The notes: generated by a model from the letters alone, not told the origin. A DNA stretch of 64,000 bases from Anaerostipes rhamnosivorans (GCF_005280655.1 NZ_CP040058.1:2394001-2458000), one strand, 5' to 3'. Counted from the stretch's first letter, positions 7,955-16,463 are shown. Program-made: numbers and translations.

Positions 7955-8634
7955 CATTTATCTCCTTTCGCTGCATCTTCCACTCGTTTGCAGTGCTCCA
8001 TAAAAATATTCAACGCACTTCTGAGTTCCGCATTTTCCTTCGCCAATTTTTCGATATCCATATCCACTGGATCCGGAAGATCAATCTGGTTGAGTTCCAG
8101 ACTCTGGATCCGGGTGCCGTCTCTTTTGATCACTCTTCCCGGAACACCTACGACCGTTGAGTTAGGCGGCACATCAGAGACCACAACTGAGCCTGCGCCT
8201 ATCTTAGAATTCTTCCCAATCGTGATCGATCCTAGTACTTTGGCTCCTGCACTGATCAGTACATTATCCTCAATGGTCGGATGACGCTTGCCAGTCTCAT
8301 TTCCAGTACCACCCAGCGTAACCCCCTGATAGATGGTCACGTTGTTCCCGATGATCGTCGTCTCGCCGATGACGACCCCATGTCCGTGGTCAATAAAAAG
8401 GCCTTCGCCGATCTGTGCCCCTGGATGGATCTCGATACCGGTTTTTCTGGCGATCTTCTGTGAAATCTTTCTGGCTTTATAAAAATTACCTTCCTTATAC
8501 ATCTGATGGGTGATTCTGTACCAATACAGTGCTTTCACATAAGGATACAGAAAGACTTCTCTTTGGTTTTTAAGGGCCGGATCCCGGTCCTTGATAATCT
8601 CAAACTGGCTTTTTGCAAAATCTCTAAAGCCCAT
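7954..8634 (-). CDS. cysE: Serine O-acetyltransferase
   Basis: A 226-residue serine acetyltransferase that makes O-acetylserine from serine and acetyl-CoA, the first step of cysteine synthesis. The C-terminal half shows the left-handed beta-helix repeats (IHPGAQIGEGLFIDHG, VVIGETTIIGNNVTIYQGVTLGG, KIGAGSVV) with the catalytic His in DHGHGVV. The start at 8634 has GGAGG 5 bases upstream; an ATG 18 bases earlier lacks a site. The gene is first in the operon, behind the T-box, so it should be induced when uncharged tRNA-Cys accumulates. Confidence 0.95.
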   Translation of the reverse strand: MGFRDFAKSQFEIIKDRDPALKNQREVFLYPYVKALYWYRITHQMYKEGNFYKARKISQKIARKTGIEIHPGAQIGEGLFIDHGHGVVIGETTIIGNNVTIYQGVTLGGTGNETGKRHPTIEDNVLISAGAKVLGSITIGKNSKIGAGSVVVSDVPPNSTVVGVPGRVIKRDGTRIQSLELNQIDLPDPVDMDIEKLAKENAELRSALNIFMEHCKRVEDAAKGDK

Positions 8635-8668
8635 ACTTACCTCCAAATCCATATTTACATAATGCAGG

Positions 8669-8721
8669 ACTTTTTATTCTATAGGGAGGTTCTGTGAACC
8701 TTCTAACATAGAATAAAAAAA
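8669..8721. repeat. Dispersed terminator-like hairpin (imperfect copy)
   Basis: An imperfect stem TTTTTATTCTATAG...CTAACATAGAATAAAAA lies between the T-box terminator and cysE. It belongs to the same family as the perfect hairpins at 19488-19524 and 28317-28369. Placed after the T-box terminator, it may act as a second transcription stop or an mRNA-stabilising stem. Confidence 0.6.
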
Positions 8722-8960
8722 CTCCGTCTCAAAAAAGAGACGAAGTTATATCCGCGGTTCCACTCTTACTTAAAACATCCTTGGGATGTCTTCCCTTAAG
8801 CTTCCGTTAACGCCGGCCACGTACAGGGCTACTGCTGCTTCGTCCTGTCTGCTCCCAGAGGCATTCCCAACTCTTTTCCTAAAAACTGCTTTCAGCCGAT
8901 GACAGTTTCTCTCTGATAGTTCCGGTGAAGGTACTGGTTCTGTTCTGCGCATTTCACTTA
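8717..8960 (-). promoter_or_regulatory. T-box leader, cysteine-specific
   Basis: The minus strand has the conserved T-box AGAGTGGAACCGCGG at 8754-8768, followed by a GTCTC...GAGAC terminator stem and a T7 run (8718-8747). The specifier loop reads GAA-TGC-C, with TGC (Cys) at 8861-8863, about 97 bases from the predicted transcription start. The variable base of the T-box bulge is A in TGGA, which pairs with discriminator U73; tRNA-Cys has U73. Uncharged tRNA-Cys should therefore turn on cysE-cysS and the genes behind it. Confidence 0.93.
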
Positions 8961-8966
8961 CCATAT

Positions 8967-8995
8967 AGTTTATGCGCTTTCCCCTGAAATGTCAA
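8967..8995 (-). promoter_or_regulatory. Promoter of the cysE-cysS operon
   Basis: On the minus strand TTGACA (8990-8995) and TAAACT (8967-8972) are separated by 17 bases. It lies 5 bases beyond the stop of the ABC permease gene and directly upstream of the T-box leader. Confidence 0.85.
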
Positions 8996-9000
8996 CCGGA

Positions 9001-9765
9001 TTATTTAATATCCACCGCTTTAAAATGCATGGCGCCAACCACTGCAGCGGCGGTCAGAAATACAATACCTGTCACAATTCCCGTAACAAGATCCGCATTT
9101 TTCATTCCGCTTTGAATCAGTATTGACAACGTATTGCCAGGCCAGTATTTTGCCAGTTCCACCGAATGTCCGAAAAGCTTTGTCAGCCCCATATCTCCGT
9201 ATAAAGCCACCGTGCCGATCACATCCACCCCGATGATAGCCACCGGCAGGATAAATTGGGTTTTCCTTATGAGAAATGCCGCCATGACATAAAGAGAAGT
9301 GATGCTTAACACCAGGATGTATTTTGTGAAAAGGTAGGCGGCCGTTTCGCTTATGACTGCCCCGCTCACATCCCCGGTTTTCCAGTAGAACGCTGCCGTA
9401 ATGCCAACGACAACCAGACTCAGCACAAAATAAACCGTTGCAAGGCCCATGCTCACCAGCCATTTGGATGCAAAGATTTTGCTTCTTTCGTACTGTTTGG
9501 AGGCTAGGTTCTTGATAGTGCCATATGTGTATTCACTTCCGATAAACAGAGAAACTACGATGGACAGCAGGATGAGGTAAGACGTATCTGCAGTCTGTAT
9601 CCTGGATATGACCGTCATCTGCCCTCCCATGCCTCCTCCTATCTTCTCCACAAGGTGATATAGAAAATTCTCCGTTCCCGACAACAACAGAAGCAGTACC
9701 CCGCAAACTCGGAATGAGGTTGATTTTAACAATTTATAAATATCTGTCCGGATTAAATTTAACAT
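9001..9765 (-). CDS. ABC-2 type transporter permease (BcrB-like)
   Basis: A 254-residue integral membrane protein with about six hydrophobic segments. The first (VCGVLLLLLSG) is followed by an extracellular loop with GGGMGGQM, and the middle has YTYGTIKNLASKQYERSKIFASKW, a pattern seen in bacitracin- and lantibiotic-type ABC-2 permeases. It overlaps the ATPase gene by 7 bases, so the two form a pair. Likely role: efflux of, or protection against, a peptide or other envelope-active compound. The substrate cannot be read from sequence. Confidence 0.85.
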   Translation of the reverse strand: MLNLIRTDIYKLLKSTSFRVCGVLLLLLSGTENFLYHLVEKIGGGMGGQMTVISRIQTADTSYLILLSIVVSLFIGSEYTYGTIKNLASKQYERSKIFASKWLVSMGLATVYFVLSLVVVGITAAFYWKTGDVSGAVISETAAYLFTKYILVLSITSLYVMAAFLIRKTQFILPVAIIGVDVIGTVALYGDMGLTKLFGHSVELAKYWPGNTLSILIQSGMKNADLVTGIVTGIVFLTAAAVVGAMHFKAVDIK

Positions 9766-10673
9766 GCTGCACCTCCAACTGTATTTAAAAAGTATTTCTC
9801 CAGATCCATTTTCTCCACGTAGATTTCCTGCACCTTTATCCCCTTCTGCATCAAGGCCTGATTCACTTCCCCCGGCTGGTCCAAAAATCCGTAGATCTTT
9901 AATTCTTCATCTCCGGTGATCTGGCATTCATCTGCATCGAATTGCTCCTTCATCACTTCACATGCTTTCATCCGCTGCTCTTTGGGCACCTTTACGGTCA
10001 GGTTGGACTGGCTTTGTTTGACCAGTTCTTCCTCTGTGAACTCCTGGATCAGCTCTCCTTTATGGATGATGCCGTATCTCGTGGCCAGCTTGGATAACTC
10101 TCCTAAAATATGGCTTGAGATCAATACTGTGATGTGATGCTCCTGGTTCAGTTCCTGGATCAACTCCCGGATCTCCCGGATACCTACCGGGTCGAGCCCG
10201 TTTGTGGGTTCATCCAAGATCAGAAATTCCGGGTCTCCCAGGAGGGCAATTGCTATGGCCAGCCTTTGCTTCATTCCAAGAGAAAAATTCTTCACTTTTT
10301 TCTTTTTCGTATTATCAAGTCCGACCTTCGTGAGAACTTCCTCAACTTTCCTTGTGTCTTTCATTCCACGGAGCTTCATTTCTACTATAAGATTTTCTTT
10401 TGCCGTCATGCCCGGCATTAAGGCCGGATATTCAATGACCGTTCCAATCTTTTCCCTGGCTTTTACCGGATCTCCTGAACCAAATAAGGACAATTCCCCG
10501 GAAGTAGGTTTTGCCAGCCCTGCCATCATCCGGATCATGGTCGTCTTTCCTGCACCATTCTCCCCGATGAATCCATAAATATCTCCTCTTTTTACTTCCA
10601 TGCTGACGTTTCTGACTGCTATTTGTTTTCCAAAGGACTTTGTGATGTCCTCCGCTTTTACGACAATATCCAT
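9759..10673 (-). CDS. ABC transporter ATP-binding protein (BcrA-like)
   Basis: A 304-residue ATPase. Walker A is GENGAGKTTMIRMM, the signature is NFSLGMKQRLAIA and Walker B is FLILDEPTNGLDP, followed by the switch histidine in LISSHIL. The C-terminal ~90 residues (YVEKMDLEKYFL) resemble the BcrA-type tail. The start at 10673 is preceded by GGGAGG. A near-perfect palindrome with 20-base arms lies just upstream (10685-10736) and is probably the operator, but no regulator gene is adjacent. Confidence 0.9.
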   Translation of the reverse strand: MDIVVKAEDITKSFGKQIAVRNVSMEVKRGDIYGFIGENGAGKTTMIRMMAGLAKPTSGELSLFGSGDPVKAREKIGTVIEYPALMPGMTAKENLIVEMKLRGMKDTRKVEEVLTKVGLDNTKKKKVKNFSLGMKQRLAIAIALLGDPEFLILDEPTNGLDPVGIREIRELIQELNQEHHITVLISSHILGELSKLATRYGIIHKGELIQEFTEEELVKQSQSNLTVKVPKEQRMKACEVMKEQFDADECQITGDEELKIYGFLDQPGEVNQALMQKGIKVQEIYVEKMDLEKYFLNTVGGAAC

Positions 10674-10684
10674 ATAGACCTCCC

Positions 10685-10736
10685 TGTGTTATAGTATTAT
10701 TGTACTGATGATTTAATACAATAGTACTATAACACA
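10685..10736. promoter_or_regulatory. Large palindromic operator before ABC exporter
   Basis: Two 20-base arms (10685-10704 and 10717-10736) match as inverted repeats at 19 of 20 positions, separated by 12 bases. On the minus strand TTGTAT and AATACT inside it are 17 bases apart and could form the promoter, so a bound repressor would block it. The symmetry and AT-rich TATAGTA/TACTATA cores resemble sites of YtrA-type GntR repressors that control similar ABC exporters; that link is inference. Confidence 0.75.
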
Positions 10737-10800
10737 ACAATGATGTCAAGAATAAAATCTTTTTGCTTAAGGGAACTGTTTCAATATCAAAGTGGGCAAG

Positions 10801-10886
10801 TCCGCTTGCAGGATTCTCCGCCTGCGGCAGGTCGCTTTGAAGACATGATTCCTTACCGCCGCAGTGCGACCCGTGCGGAGCGTTTT
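10801..10886. repeat. GC-rich palindromic intergenic repeat, copy 1
   Basis: A copy of an ~89-bp element with nested inverted repeats (TCTCCGCCTGCGGC...GCCGCAG; CGGAGCG). It shares about 80% of its positions with the two identical copies at 19278-19366 and 19405-19493 and stands in the gap between the ABC exporter promoter and bioY. Confidence 0.85.
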
Positions 10887-10895
10887 TAGTACCAT

Positions 10896-10930
10896 AAAAG
10901 GACACAGAAATTTTTATTTCCATGTCCCTT
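10896..10930 (-). terminator. Terminator after bioY
   Basis: Minus-strand stem AAGGGACATGGAAA / TTTCTGTGTCCTT ends in a short T run (10896-10900). It stands 4 bases after the bioY stop. Confidence 0.65.
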
Positions 10931-10934
10931 GTCT

Positions 10935-11489
10935 CTATGATACTGCTGACGCAGTTTTTTTCACTGTCTGGCGAATACTGTTTCCAACCGCAGCAGCCAG
11001 AGCAATTTTTATGAGATCACCAGGCAGGTAGGGGATAACTCCTGCTGCCAGGCCCTGCATCGGCGTCAGGTGTATCTGTGTACAAAGCCATACTGTTCCA
11101 AACAGATATGCTGCCAGAGTTCCCAGGATCATCCCTGCAGACTGTATGCTCCTTTTCCCTTTTGAACGGTCGATCATGAATCCACAGATGGCTGCTGTCA
11201 ATATAAATCCGATCAGATATCCTCCTGTAGGACCTGCAAGCTTTGATAATCCTCCGGAAAAAGCTGAAAATACCGGGAGACCTGCTGTCCCAAGCAGCAG
11301 GTAAATCACATAACTTACCGTCCCAAGCCTGCAGCCCAGAGCATAAGCAGTCAGATAGATTGCCAAATTGGTAAGTGAGATGGGCACCGGCGTAAACGGC
11401 AGCGGAACTGTGAGCGGTCCCACAACACAGATCAGCGCTGCCATCAATCCAATGAGTGTCATCTGTTTGATTTCTAGTTTTTTCATCAT
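10935..11489 (-). CDS. bioY: Biotin transporter BioY (S component)
   Basis: A 184-residue membrane protein of the BioY family, the substrate-binding component of ECF-type biotin transporters. About six hydrophobic helices are visible, with the family motifs PFTPVPISLTNLAIYLTAYALG, GTAGLPVFSAFSGG and GPTGGYLIGF. The two ATPases and the EcfT membrane protein are not adjacent, so a shared (group II) ECF module elsewhere is expected. It lies 13 bases after bioB on the same strand and should share the BirA-controlled promoter. Confidence 0.95.
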   Translation of the reverse strand: MMKKLEIKQMTLIGLMAALICVVGPLTVPLPFTPVPISLTNLAIYLTAYALGCRLGTVSYVIYLLLGTAGLPVFSAFSGGLSKLAGPTGGYLIGFILTAAICGFMIDRSKGKRSIQSAGMILGTLAAYLFGTVWLCTQIHLTPMQGLAAGVIPYLPGDLIKIALAAAVGNSIRQTVKKTASAVS

Positions 11490-11502
11490 CCTACTCCTCT
11501 TT

Positions 11503-12462
11503 CTAGTTTAATGTATATCCAAGCTGGATCAATAATTGTCTGTCTCCCTCTGTCTTATTTCCCGACGTGGTGAGCATGTCCCCCGTTATGGCTCCGTTGG
11601 CCCCGGATAGAAATGCTTTCCTTCCGTTTTCCTCCATCACATTGCGTCCTGCCGCCAGACGGATCTCCGCTTTTGGGTTTAAAAACCGGAAGACAGCAAC
11701 AGTTCGGAGAATTTCTTCTTCCTTAAGCCTCTGCCGATTTTCCAAAGGGGTTCCCGGGATCGGGGTGAGTACATTGATGGGAATCGAATCCACTTTCAGT
11801 CCTGCCAGGTCAAGAGCCATGGATATCCTGTCCTCCATTGTCTCCCCCATACCGATGATTCCTCCAGAACAGATCTCAAGGCCCGCTTTCTTTGCCCTTT
11901 GAATATTCTCTATCTTATCGTCATATGTATGTGTAGAACAGACCTGAGGGAAAAACCTTCTGGAGGTTTCCAGATTACAATGGTACCGGTTAACTCCGTT
12001 TTCCTTTAGCTTTAAAAAAGCTTCATGCGATAAAAGTCCATGGGAAGCGCACAAGGAAAGGCTGCTCTGTGCAGACATGCCACGGTATGCTTCCAAAGCT
12101 TTTAAAAAATCATCTCCGCCAATGCTTTTTCCCGCAGTCACGATAGAATAACGGTGCACCCCCTTCTGCTCCTGCGCTTTACAATCCTTTATAATTTCAG
12201 CTGCGGGCAAAAAGGCATATTCTTCTGCCCTAGTCTGATGATAGGAGGATTGTGCGCAGAACCTGCAGTCTTCGCTGCACCTTCCGCTTTTTCCGTTAAT
12301 GATCGTACACAGATCTCCGTGATCTCCACAGAAATACTTCCTCAACCTGTCTGCCGAACGGCACAGCTCTGTCAGATCCGAATCCATCAAGATCTTCAGA
12401 TCCTCTGTTTCAAAAAAAACCTCTCCCCCCGAGAGGATCCGTTCTGTTAAATCCTTCAGCAT
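11503..12462 (-). CDS. bioB: Biotin synthase
   Basis: A 319-residue radical SAM enzyme that inserts sulfur into dethiobiotin. The CxxxCxxC motif is in GRCSEDCRFCAQSSYH, and NRYHCNLETS, CSGGIIGMGE and LTPIPGTPL follow the family. The start at 12462 has AAGGAG 6 bases upstream; a start 15 bases earlier lacks this. With bioY next door and no bioF, bioA or bioD in sight, the window covers only the last synthetic step plus uptake; the earlier genes may be elsewhere or absent. A BirA-type operator lies about 240 bases upstream. Confidence 0.95.
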   Translation of the reverse strand: MLKDLTERILSGGEVFFETEDLKILMDSDLTELCRSADRLRKYFCGDHGDLCTIINGKSGRCSEDCRFCAQSSYHQTRAEEYAFLPAAEIIKDCKAQEQKGVHRYSIVTAGKSIGGDDFLKALEAYRGMSAQSSLSLCASHGLLSHEAFLKLKENGVNRYHCNLETSRRFFPQVCSTHTYDDKIENIQRAKKAGLEICSGGIIGMGETMEDRISMALDLAGLKVDSIPINVLTPIPGTPLENRQRLKEEEILRTVAVFRFLNPKAEIRLAAGRNVMEENGRKAFLSGANGAITGDMLTTSGNKTEGDRQLLIQLGYTLN

Positions 12463-12508
12463 ATTTTCTCCTTTCATTTCCTTGCTTAGTTATGAAGTAT
12501 GAGTATTT

Positions 12509-12571
12509 CTCCATTGTCTCCAGTCGGCTCTGGAAAGGCCTCCTTCCGACAATGAAGAAAAACTATCGTAG
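12509..12571. repeat. Hairpin repeat with GACAATGAAG arm (degenerate copy)
   Basis: The right arm GACAATGAAGAAAAACTATC (12548 on) is identical to that of the perfect 24-bp hairpin at 37636-37712, and the central segment is nearly identical; the left arm has decayed outside CCATTGTC. It stands in the leader of bioB. Confidence 0.8.
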
Positions 12572-12605
12572 GATGAAACCTTCTGTTCAGCCGTCATCCT
12601 TATCT

Positions 12606-12686
12606 AGCAGACACTACGTCCATTTTTTACAGGCTTGGAGTGAGGCATTAAGAGCCGAACGGAAATCTCGTAGAAAATATCATACC
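12606..12686 (+). repeat. AGCAGACA...GTCATACC repeat, copy A
   Basis: One of three copies of an ~80-bp element (others at 13578-13665 and, reversed, 37837-37916). The shared core is TTGGAGTGAG...AGCCGAACGGAAATC, and the two ends pair as an inverted repeat, less well here than in copy B. Its outer end supplies the sequence used as the -10 box of the bio promoter. Confidence 0.85.
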
Positions 12687-12707
12687 TTTTTCGCTCCCTA
12701 TTGTCAA
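12679..12707 (-). promoter_or_regulatory. Promoter of bioB-bioY
   Basis: On the minus strand TTGACA (12702-12707) and TATGAT (12679-12684) are 17 bases apart. The -35 box lies within the left half of the BirA-type operator, and the -10 box lies in the end of the dispersed repeat at 12606-12686. Confidence 0.85.
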
Positions 12708-12733
12708 CTTATATTTCTATTTAAGTTTACAAT
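12700..12733. promoter_or_regulatory. BirA-type biotin operator
   Basis: Inverted half-sites ATTGTCAACTT (12700-12710) and AAGTTTACAAT (12723-12733) match at 10 of 11 positions. Read as TTGTCAAC-N16-GTTTACAA they fit the TTGTTAAC-N15/16-GTTAACAA pattern bound by biotinyl-AMP-loaded BirA in Firmicutes. It overlaps the -35 box of the bio promoter, so biotin should repress bioB-bioY. Confidence 0.88.
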
Positions 12734-12795
12734 CAAGTTAAATAAAAACGCACAGACTGAAGTGTTCTTATCTACAGCCTGAACGTCTCATGATT

Positions 12796-12978
12796 TTATG
12801 ATTCTTTTTCTTCCAGGATTCCCAGCTCTTTGATGCGTTCCTCAATCTTTTTCATAGATTCCTCATAGGTGAGTCCGTCTATCGCAGCCTTTTCCTGTGT
12901 ATCCTCACGTTTCTCCAAAAGTTCATCAATGTCTTTGCTGAACGGATGATTATCTGTCACTTTTGTCAAAAGTCCCAT
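12796..12978 (-). CDS. Small hypothetical protein
   Basis: A 60-residue, charged, mostly helical protein (MGLLTKVTDNHPFSKDIDELLEKRED..., ending ILEEKES). I do not recognise a family. AGGAGG 6-7 bases upstream of the ATG makes translation likely. It faces away from the HPr-like gene and ends just before the bio operator region. No membrane segment, signal peptide or cysteine is seen. It is probably a cytosolic protein of unknown role. Confidence 0.65.
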   Translation of the reverse strand: MGLLTKVTDNHPFSKDIDELLEKREDTQEKAAIDGLTYEESMKKIEERIKELGILEEKES

Positions 12979-13136
12979 AGGTCTTCCTCCTTACCTTCCT
13001 GATCTCCCTTTCCATTGAACTTTATTTTATTCATTTTAACCGCTTCTTGTCAATATATTCTTTTTCTCTATTTGACTTTCGTCTCAAAAAATTGTACCAT
13101 GACATTGCATCAGCAAAGAAGAAAGGGGTGTTTGAT

Positions 13137-13370
13137 ATGAAAACCTATAAGATATTATTAGATTCCATAGACAGCGTAAAGGATTTTGTAAACTTAATTA
13201 ACCGATTCAAATCCGAGATCGACCTGGCATCCGGCCGGTATGTCGTCGATGCCAAATCCATTATGGGTATTTTCAGCTTGGAATTATCCAAACCGCTGCT
13301 TGTTACTGTCTACGGTGACGAAGAACTTGACGAGATTGAATCTGCACTACAGCCATTCATCATCGATTAA
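13137..13370 (+). CDS. HPr-like protein lacking the catalytic histidine
   Basis: A 77-residue protein with the HPr fold pattern. The region around the regulatory serine is well conserved (DAKSIMGIFSLEL, serine at residue 41, matching Ser46 of HPr), but the active-site GLHARPA stretch is absent: residues 8-17 read LDSIDSVKDF. It cannot carry phosphate from Enzyme I as true HPr does (ptsH at 51188-51451). Similar proteins (Crh type) act in catabolite control through the serine. Start chosen at 13137 with AAGGGG about 10 bases upstream. A terminator follows at once, so it is monocistronic. Confidence 0.85.
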   Translation: MKTYKILLDSIDSVKDFVNLINRFKSEIDLASGRYVVDAKSIMGIFSLELSKPLLVTVYGDEELDEIESALQPFIID

Positions 13371-13375
13371 CTGCA

Positions 13376-13417
13376 AAACTGCCGTATCCTGTCTTTTCGC
13401 AGGAACACGGCAGTTTT
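13376..13417 (+). terminator. Terminator of the HPr-like gene
   Basis: Stem AAACTGCCGT...ACGGCAGTTT with inner CCTG/CAGG pairing, followed by T residues, begins 5 bases after the stop codon. Confidence 0.88.
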
Positions 13418-13426
13418 TATTTTATG

Positions 13427-13489
13427 AGTTATTTACCACTATTTCCGTCGCGCTTTTGAAATGCGCTCCTCCAATAGTGGTAAATAACT
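13427..13489 (+). repeat. AGTTATTTACCACTATT hairpin repeat, copy 1
   Basis: Perfect 17-bp inverted repeat (13427-13443 and 13473-13489) around TCCGTCGCGC...GCGCTCC. The same element, reversed, stands at 37957-38019 and a decayed copy at 37782-37825. Confidence 0.88.
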
Positions 13490-13577
13490 TTCGTGGAGCA
13501 GCCCCTTTTGACTCACATCAACCTACATTTTATATACCTTCTGATTAGTACAATTCAAAAGAACAACAGCCATCCCC

Positions 13578-13665
13578 AGCAGACATTACATCCATTTTCT
13601 ACATGATTGGAGTGAGGCATTCTAAGAACCGAACGGAACGGAAATCATGTGGAAAATGTCATACC
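13578..13665 (+). repeat. AGCAGACA...GTCATACC repeat, copy B
   Basis: The ends pair as CATTTTCTACATGATT / AATCATGTGGAAAATG (16 bp, one G-T) around the shared loop TGGAGTGAGGCATT...CCGAACGG. It lies just after the end of the broken sensor kinase. Confidence 0.85.
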
Positions 13666-13667
13666 TT

Positions 13668-16392
13668 TTAATGAAGATTCTGTTTCAGTACACGGTTCAG
13701 ATATTGAATGTCCACTGGTTTTGGCACAAATCCATTCATTCCGGCTTCAAATGCAGCTTCCATATCCTCCTTAAATGAGTTGGCCGTCATGGCAATAATC
13801 GGGATACTCTGTGCATTAGCATGGCTGCTTTTCCTGATTTCCACAGCTGCCTCATAACCGTTTTTTCGAGGCATCTTAATGTCCATCAGGATGATCTGGT
13901 ACCACCCATCTTCACTCGCCAAAAACCGTTCCACAGCCTCCTGTCCATCGAATACCCGCTCCGTCTCGGCTCCTTCCATTCGCAAAAGTTCCTGCACAAT
14001 CTCTGCATTTAAATCGTTATCTTCCGCCAAAAGGATCCGAATCCCCTGAAAATCCGGAAGTACTGATACATCTTCCTTTTTCTGATCTTTATCTTTTCCT
14101 AAAGGCAGCCGGATTAAAAAGAAAAATTCTGCTCCTTTACCTATCTGGCTGTTTACTTTCAGCTGGCCTCCCATAGCATGAACGATACTTGCACTGATCG
14201 GAAGTCCCAGCCCAGTGCCTTCACTTTTTGTACTGCTAGCGCCCAGCTGCTCGAATGCCTCAAATATCTGACTTTGCAATTCAGGAGCAATTCCAACTCC
14301 GGTATCTAAGTGCGTTGGATAAAAGATTTGTGATGACTTGTCGCAGGCGGATGGAATCTCCCATAACCCATTCGTGCTCAAATTCTTTTATAAACTTAAG
14401 ATCCAGCTGTTTCTCCCGTGCCTGCTCCTCCATCATTTCGTGTAAACCATCCAAAAGCTCTGCCAGTGAAAATTCTTCTGTCTCAATGGTCATCTTACCA
14501 TTCTCGATTTTTGACATATCCAGAATATCGTTGATCAGTGCCAGCATGTATTGGGAAGATGCATGAATTTTTTGTAACTTTTCTTCTACGCCTTTCGGCA
14601 GTTTTTCCTCCATCCTCACAAGATCAGTAAGGCCGGTAATTGCATTCATAGGAGTCCTGATCTCATGGCTCATCTGAGAGAGAAATTCACTTTTTGCCCT
14701 GCTTTTCGCCTCAGCTTTTTCCAGCTCACTCTGCATCAGCTTATTTCTCATCTTTGATCTCAACACAAGGATCAGACCTGCAGCAACAGCCAGTACGATC
14801 GTGCTCAGCATACCTACCGAAATGATCGGATTTGCATAGATATAGTCCTTTAAAGACAGAGATGACCCCAGCGATACCAGATTCCGGTTCAGGATGGTGC
14901 TCTTATCTTCCTCAGAAATACTGTTGATGGACTTATTGAGGATCGTGAGGAGATGAATGTCTGCGGGACTTGGCAATGCGAAAGAAACCCCCATATCATT
15001 GTTGACCCCGGTGACAGGTACCACGTTCGCATACCGGTGATTCTGCATTTCCTGTTCCAGTGAAGATGCCAGTCCATAGATAAAATCCACCTCACCGCGG
15101 TTCAATGCGGTGATCAGTTCCTTTGAATCAGTATAGGTGATCACTTCTCTGGCTTTTATTCCGTCCGGAAGTGATCTGCCGGCAAGTATCCCTGCCTTCA
15201 GCCCTCCAGATGGGTAATTCACTGCCTTATTCCTCAAGACAATATTATTTAGTTTAATGTAAGCGCTGGACAATATAAAATTCTCCTGCTTTGCATTCTT
15301 CTCCGTATCTAAAAAACATCCTAGAATATCTGCCTTTTTGTTTTGAACAAGTTCAATTGCTTCCTCGTAAGTATCTGCCGTCATATAAGTATAATTCAGT
15401 CCTGAAAATTCAGACACCTTCTCTAAGATATCCGGAATAATTCCATCATGGTGATCTTCTTTTCCCACTTCGCAGTAAAACGGATGACGTTCTGACACAA
15501 CCACCACAGACACTGTTTTCTTTTTCTTAATATACTTCCTTTCTTCCTGGCTGAGGTAGACAGAAGAAATCGATTTTAACCCTTTGAAGTTCTTCTCATA
15601 ATGTTCTTCTCCGAATTCCGGATCAGCATCTAAGATCTTCTCCATAGCCATATTCAGGCCGTCTAGTATTTCCTTGTTGCCTGTATTCGTTACAATATAA
15701 TATGGCTGTGCGTCAAAGGAAGCTGCAAGCCGGAAATTCTTATTGTTCTCCAGTTCGTTCCCCATCAGCAGATCGACTTCTTTATCCTCTAAAAAGCTGT
15801 AGAGGTCTCCTTTTCTTGACAGATCCTTTGTGCCGTAATATTTTAATTTGCAGTTCAGACCGTTAATCTTTAAATAATCTTTCAGTCTGCGGATCTTCTC
15901 TTCCGCCTTATCGAAGACTCCGATCGTCTTTCCGTTTAATGTGCTCAACTCATAACTCTTGATCTTATTGTTGTCTTTCAAACAGAGCAGCGCGGCTCTG
16001 CTGCTGCCCATACTATATTTTGGATAAGCAAACAAGCTTTCCAGTTCTTTTGCATAGTAAGTACCGCCCAACACTTCAAACTTTCCAGCTGCCATATCCT
16101 GCATAAAGGTTTCCCCAGTAGTAGGAACAAATTCATACTCCCAGTTTGTATATTTGGCAATCTCATTCAGATAATCCACGGTCAGACCAGTATAATTCCC
16201 ATATTCATCCTTCTCGCACAGACCAGTCGTCTCTAAAAAACCGACTTTCACAACCCGCTTCGACTGTGTTTTTTCTTTTTTCCCGGAGGCAGCTGAAGTT
16301 AAGCTATTCCCCAGACAGAGAAAACTGATCAACAATACAGCCAAACAGACAACCCCTCTGCCAAACAGCTTCTGTCTCGATTTTTTCTTCAT
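13668..16392 (-). pseudogene. Broken hybrid sensor histidine kinase
   Basis: Two reading frames together make one BvgS-like kinase. The first (14281-16392) holds a signal peptide, two SBP_bac_3 periplasmic sensor domains (about residues 45-270 and 290-520), a membrane helix near 545, and a HisKA domain with SHEIRTPMNA. It reaches the N box (QVITNLLSNA) and then runs off frame into a stop. The second frame (13668-14381) continues with DTGVGI, GTGLGLPIS and a full receiver domain (ILLAEDN, LMDIKMP, MTAN, FVPKPVD). The segment between N box and G1 box is missing and the frame shifts near 14308, so no ATP-binding domain can form. A sequencing error would not explain the lost ~30 residues. Confidence 0.88.
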
Positions 16393-16463
16393 ACTTTCCC
16401 CCTTCTTTCAATGATCCTATCCCCTTTTATATTCTATTCTAATGCTTTTCCTGCTTTCTGACA

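Noticed and set aside
8770..8964. A 64-codon open frame inside the T-box region
   Set aside because: The stretch is explained by the T-box RNA (stem I to antiterminator), the ATG has no ribosome site, and the protein resembles nothing known.
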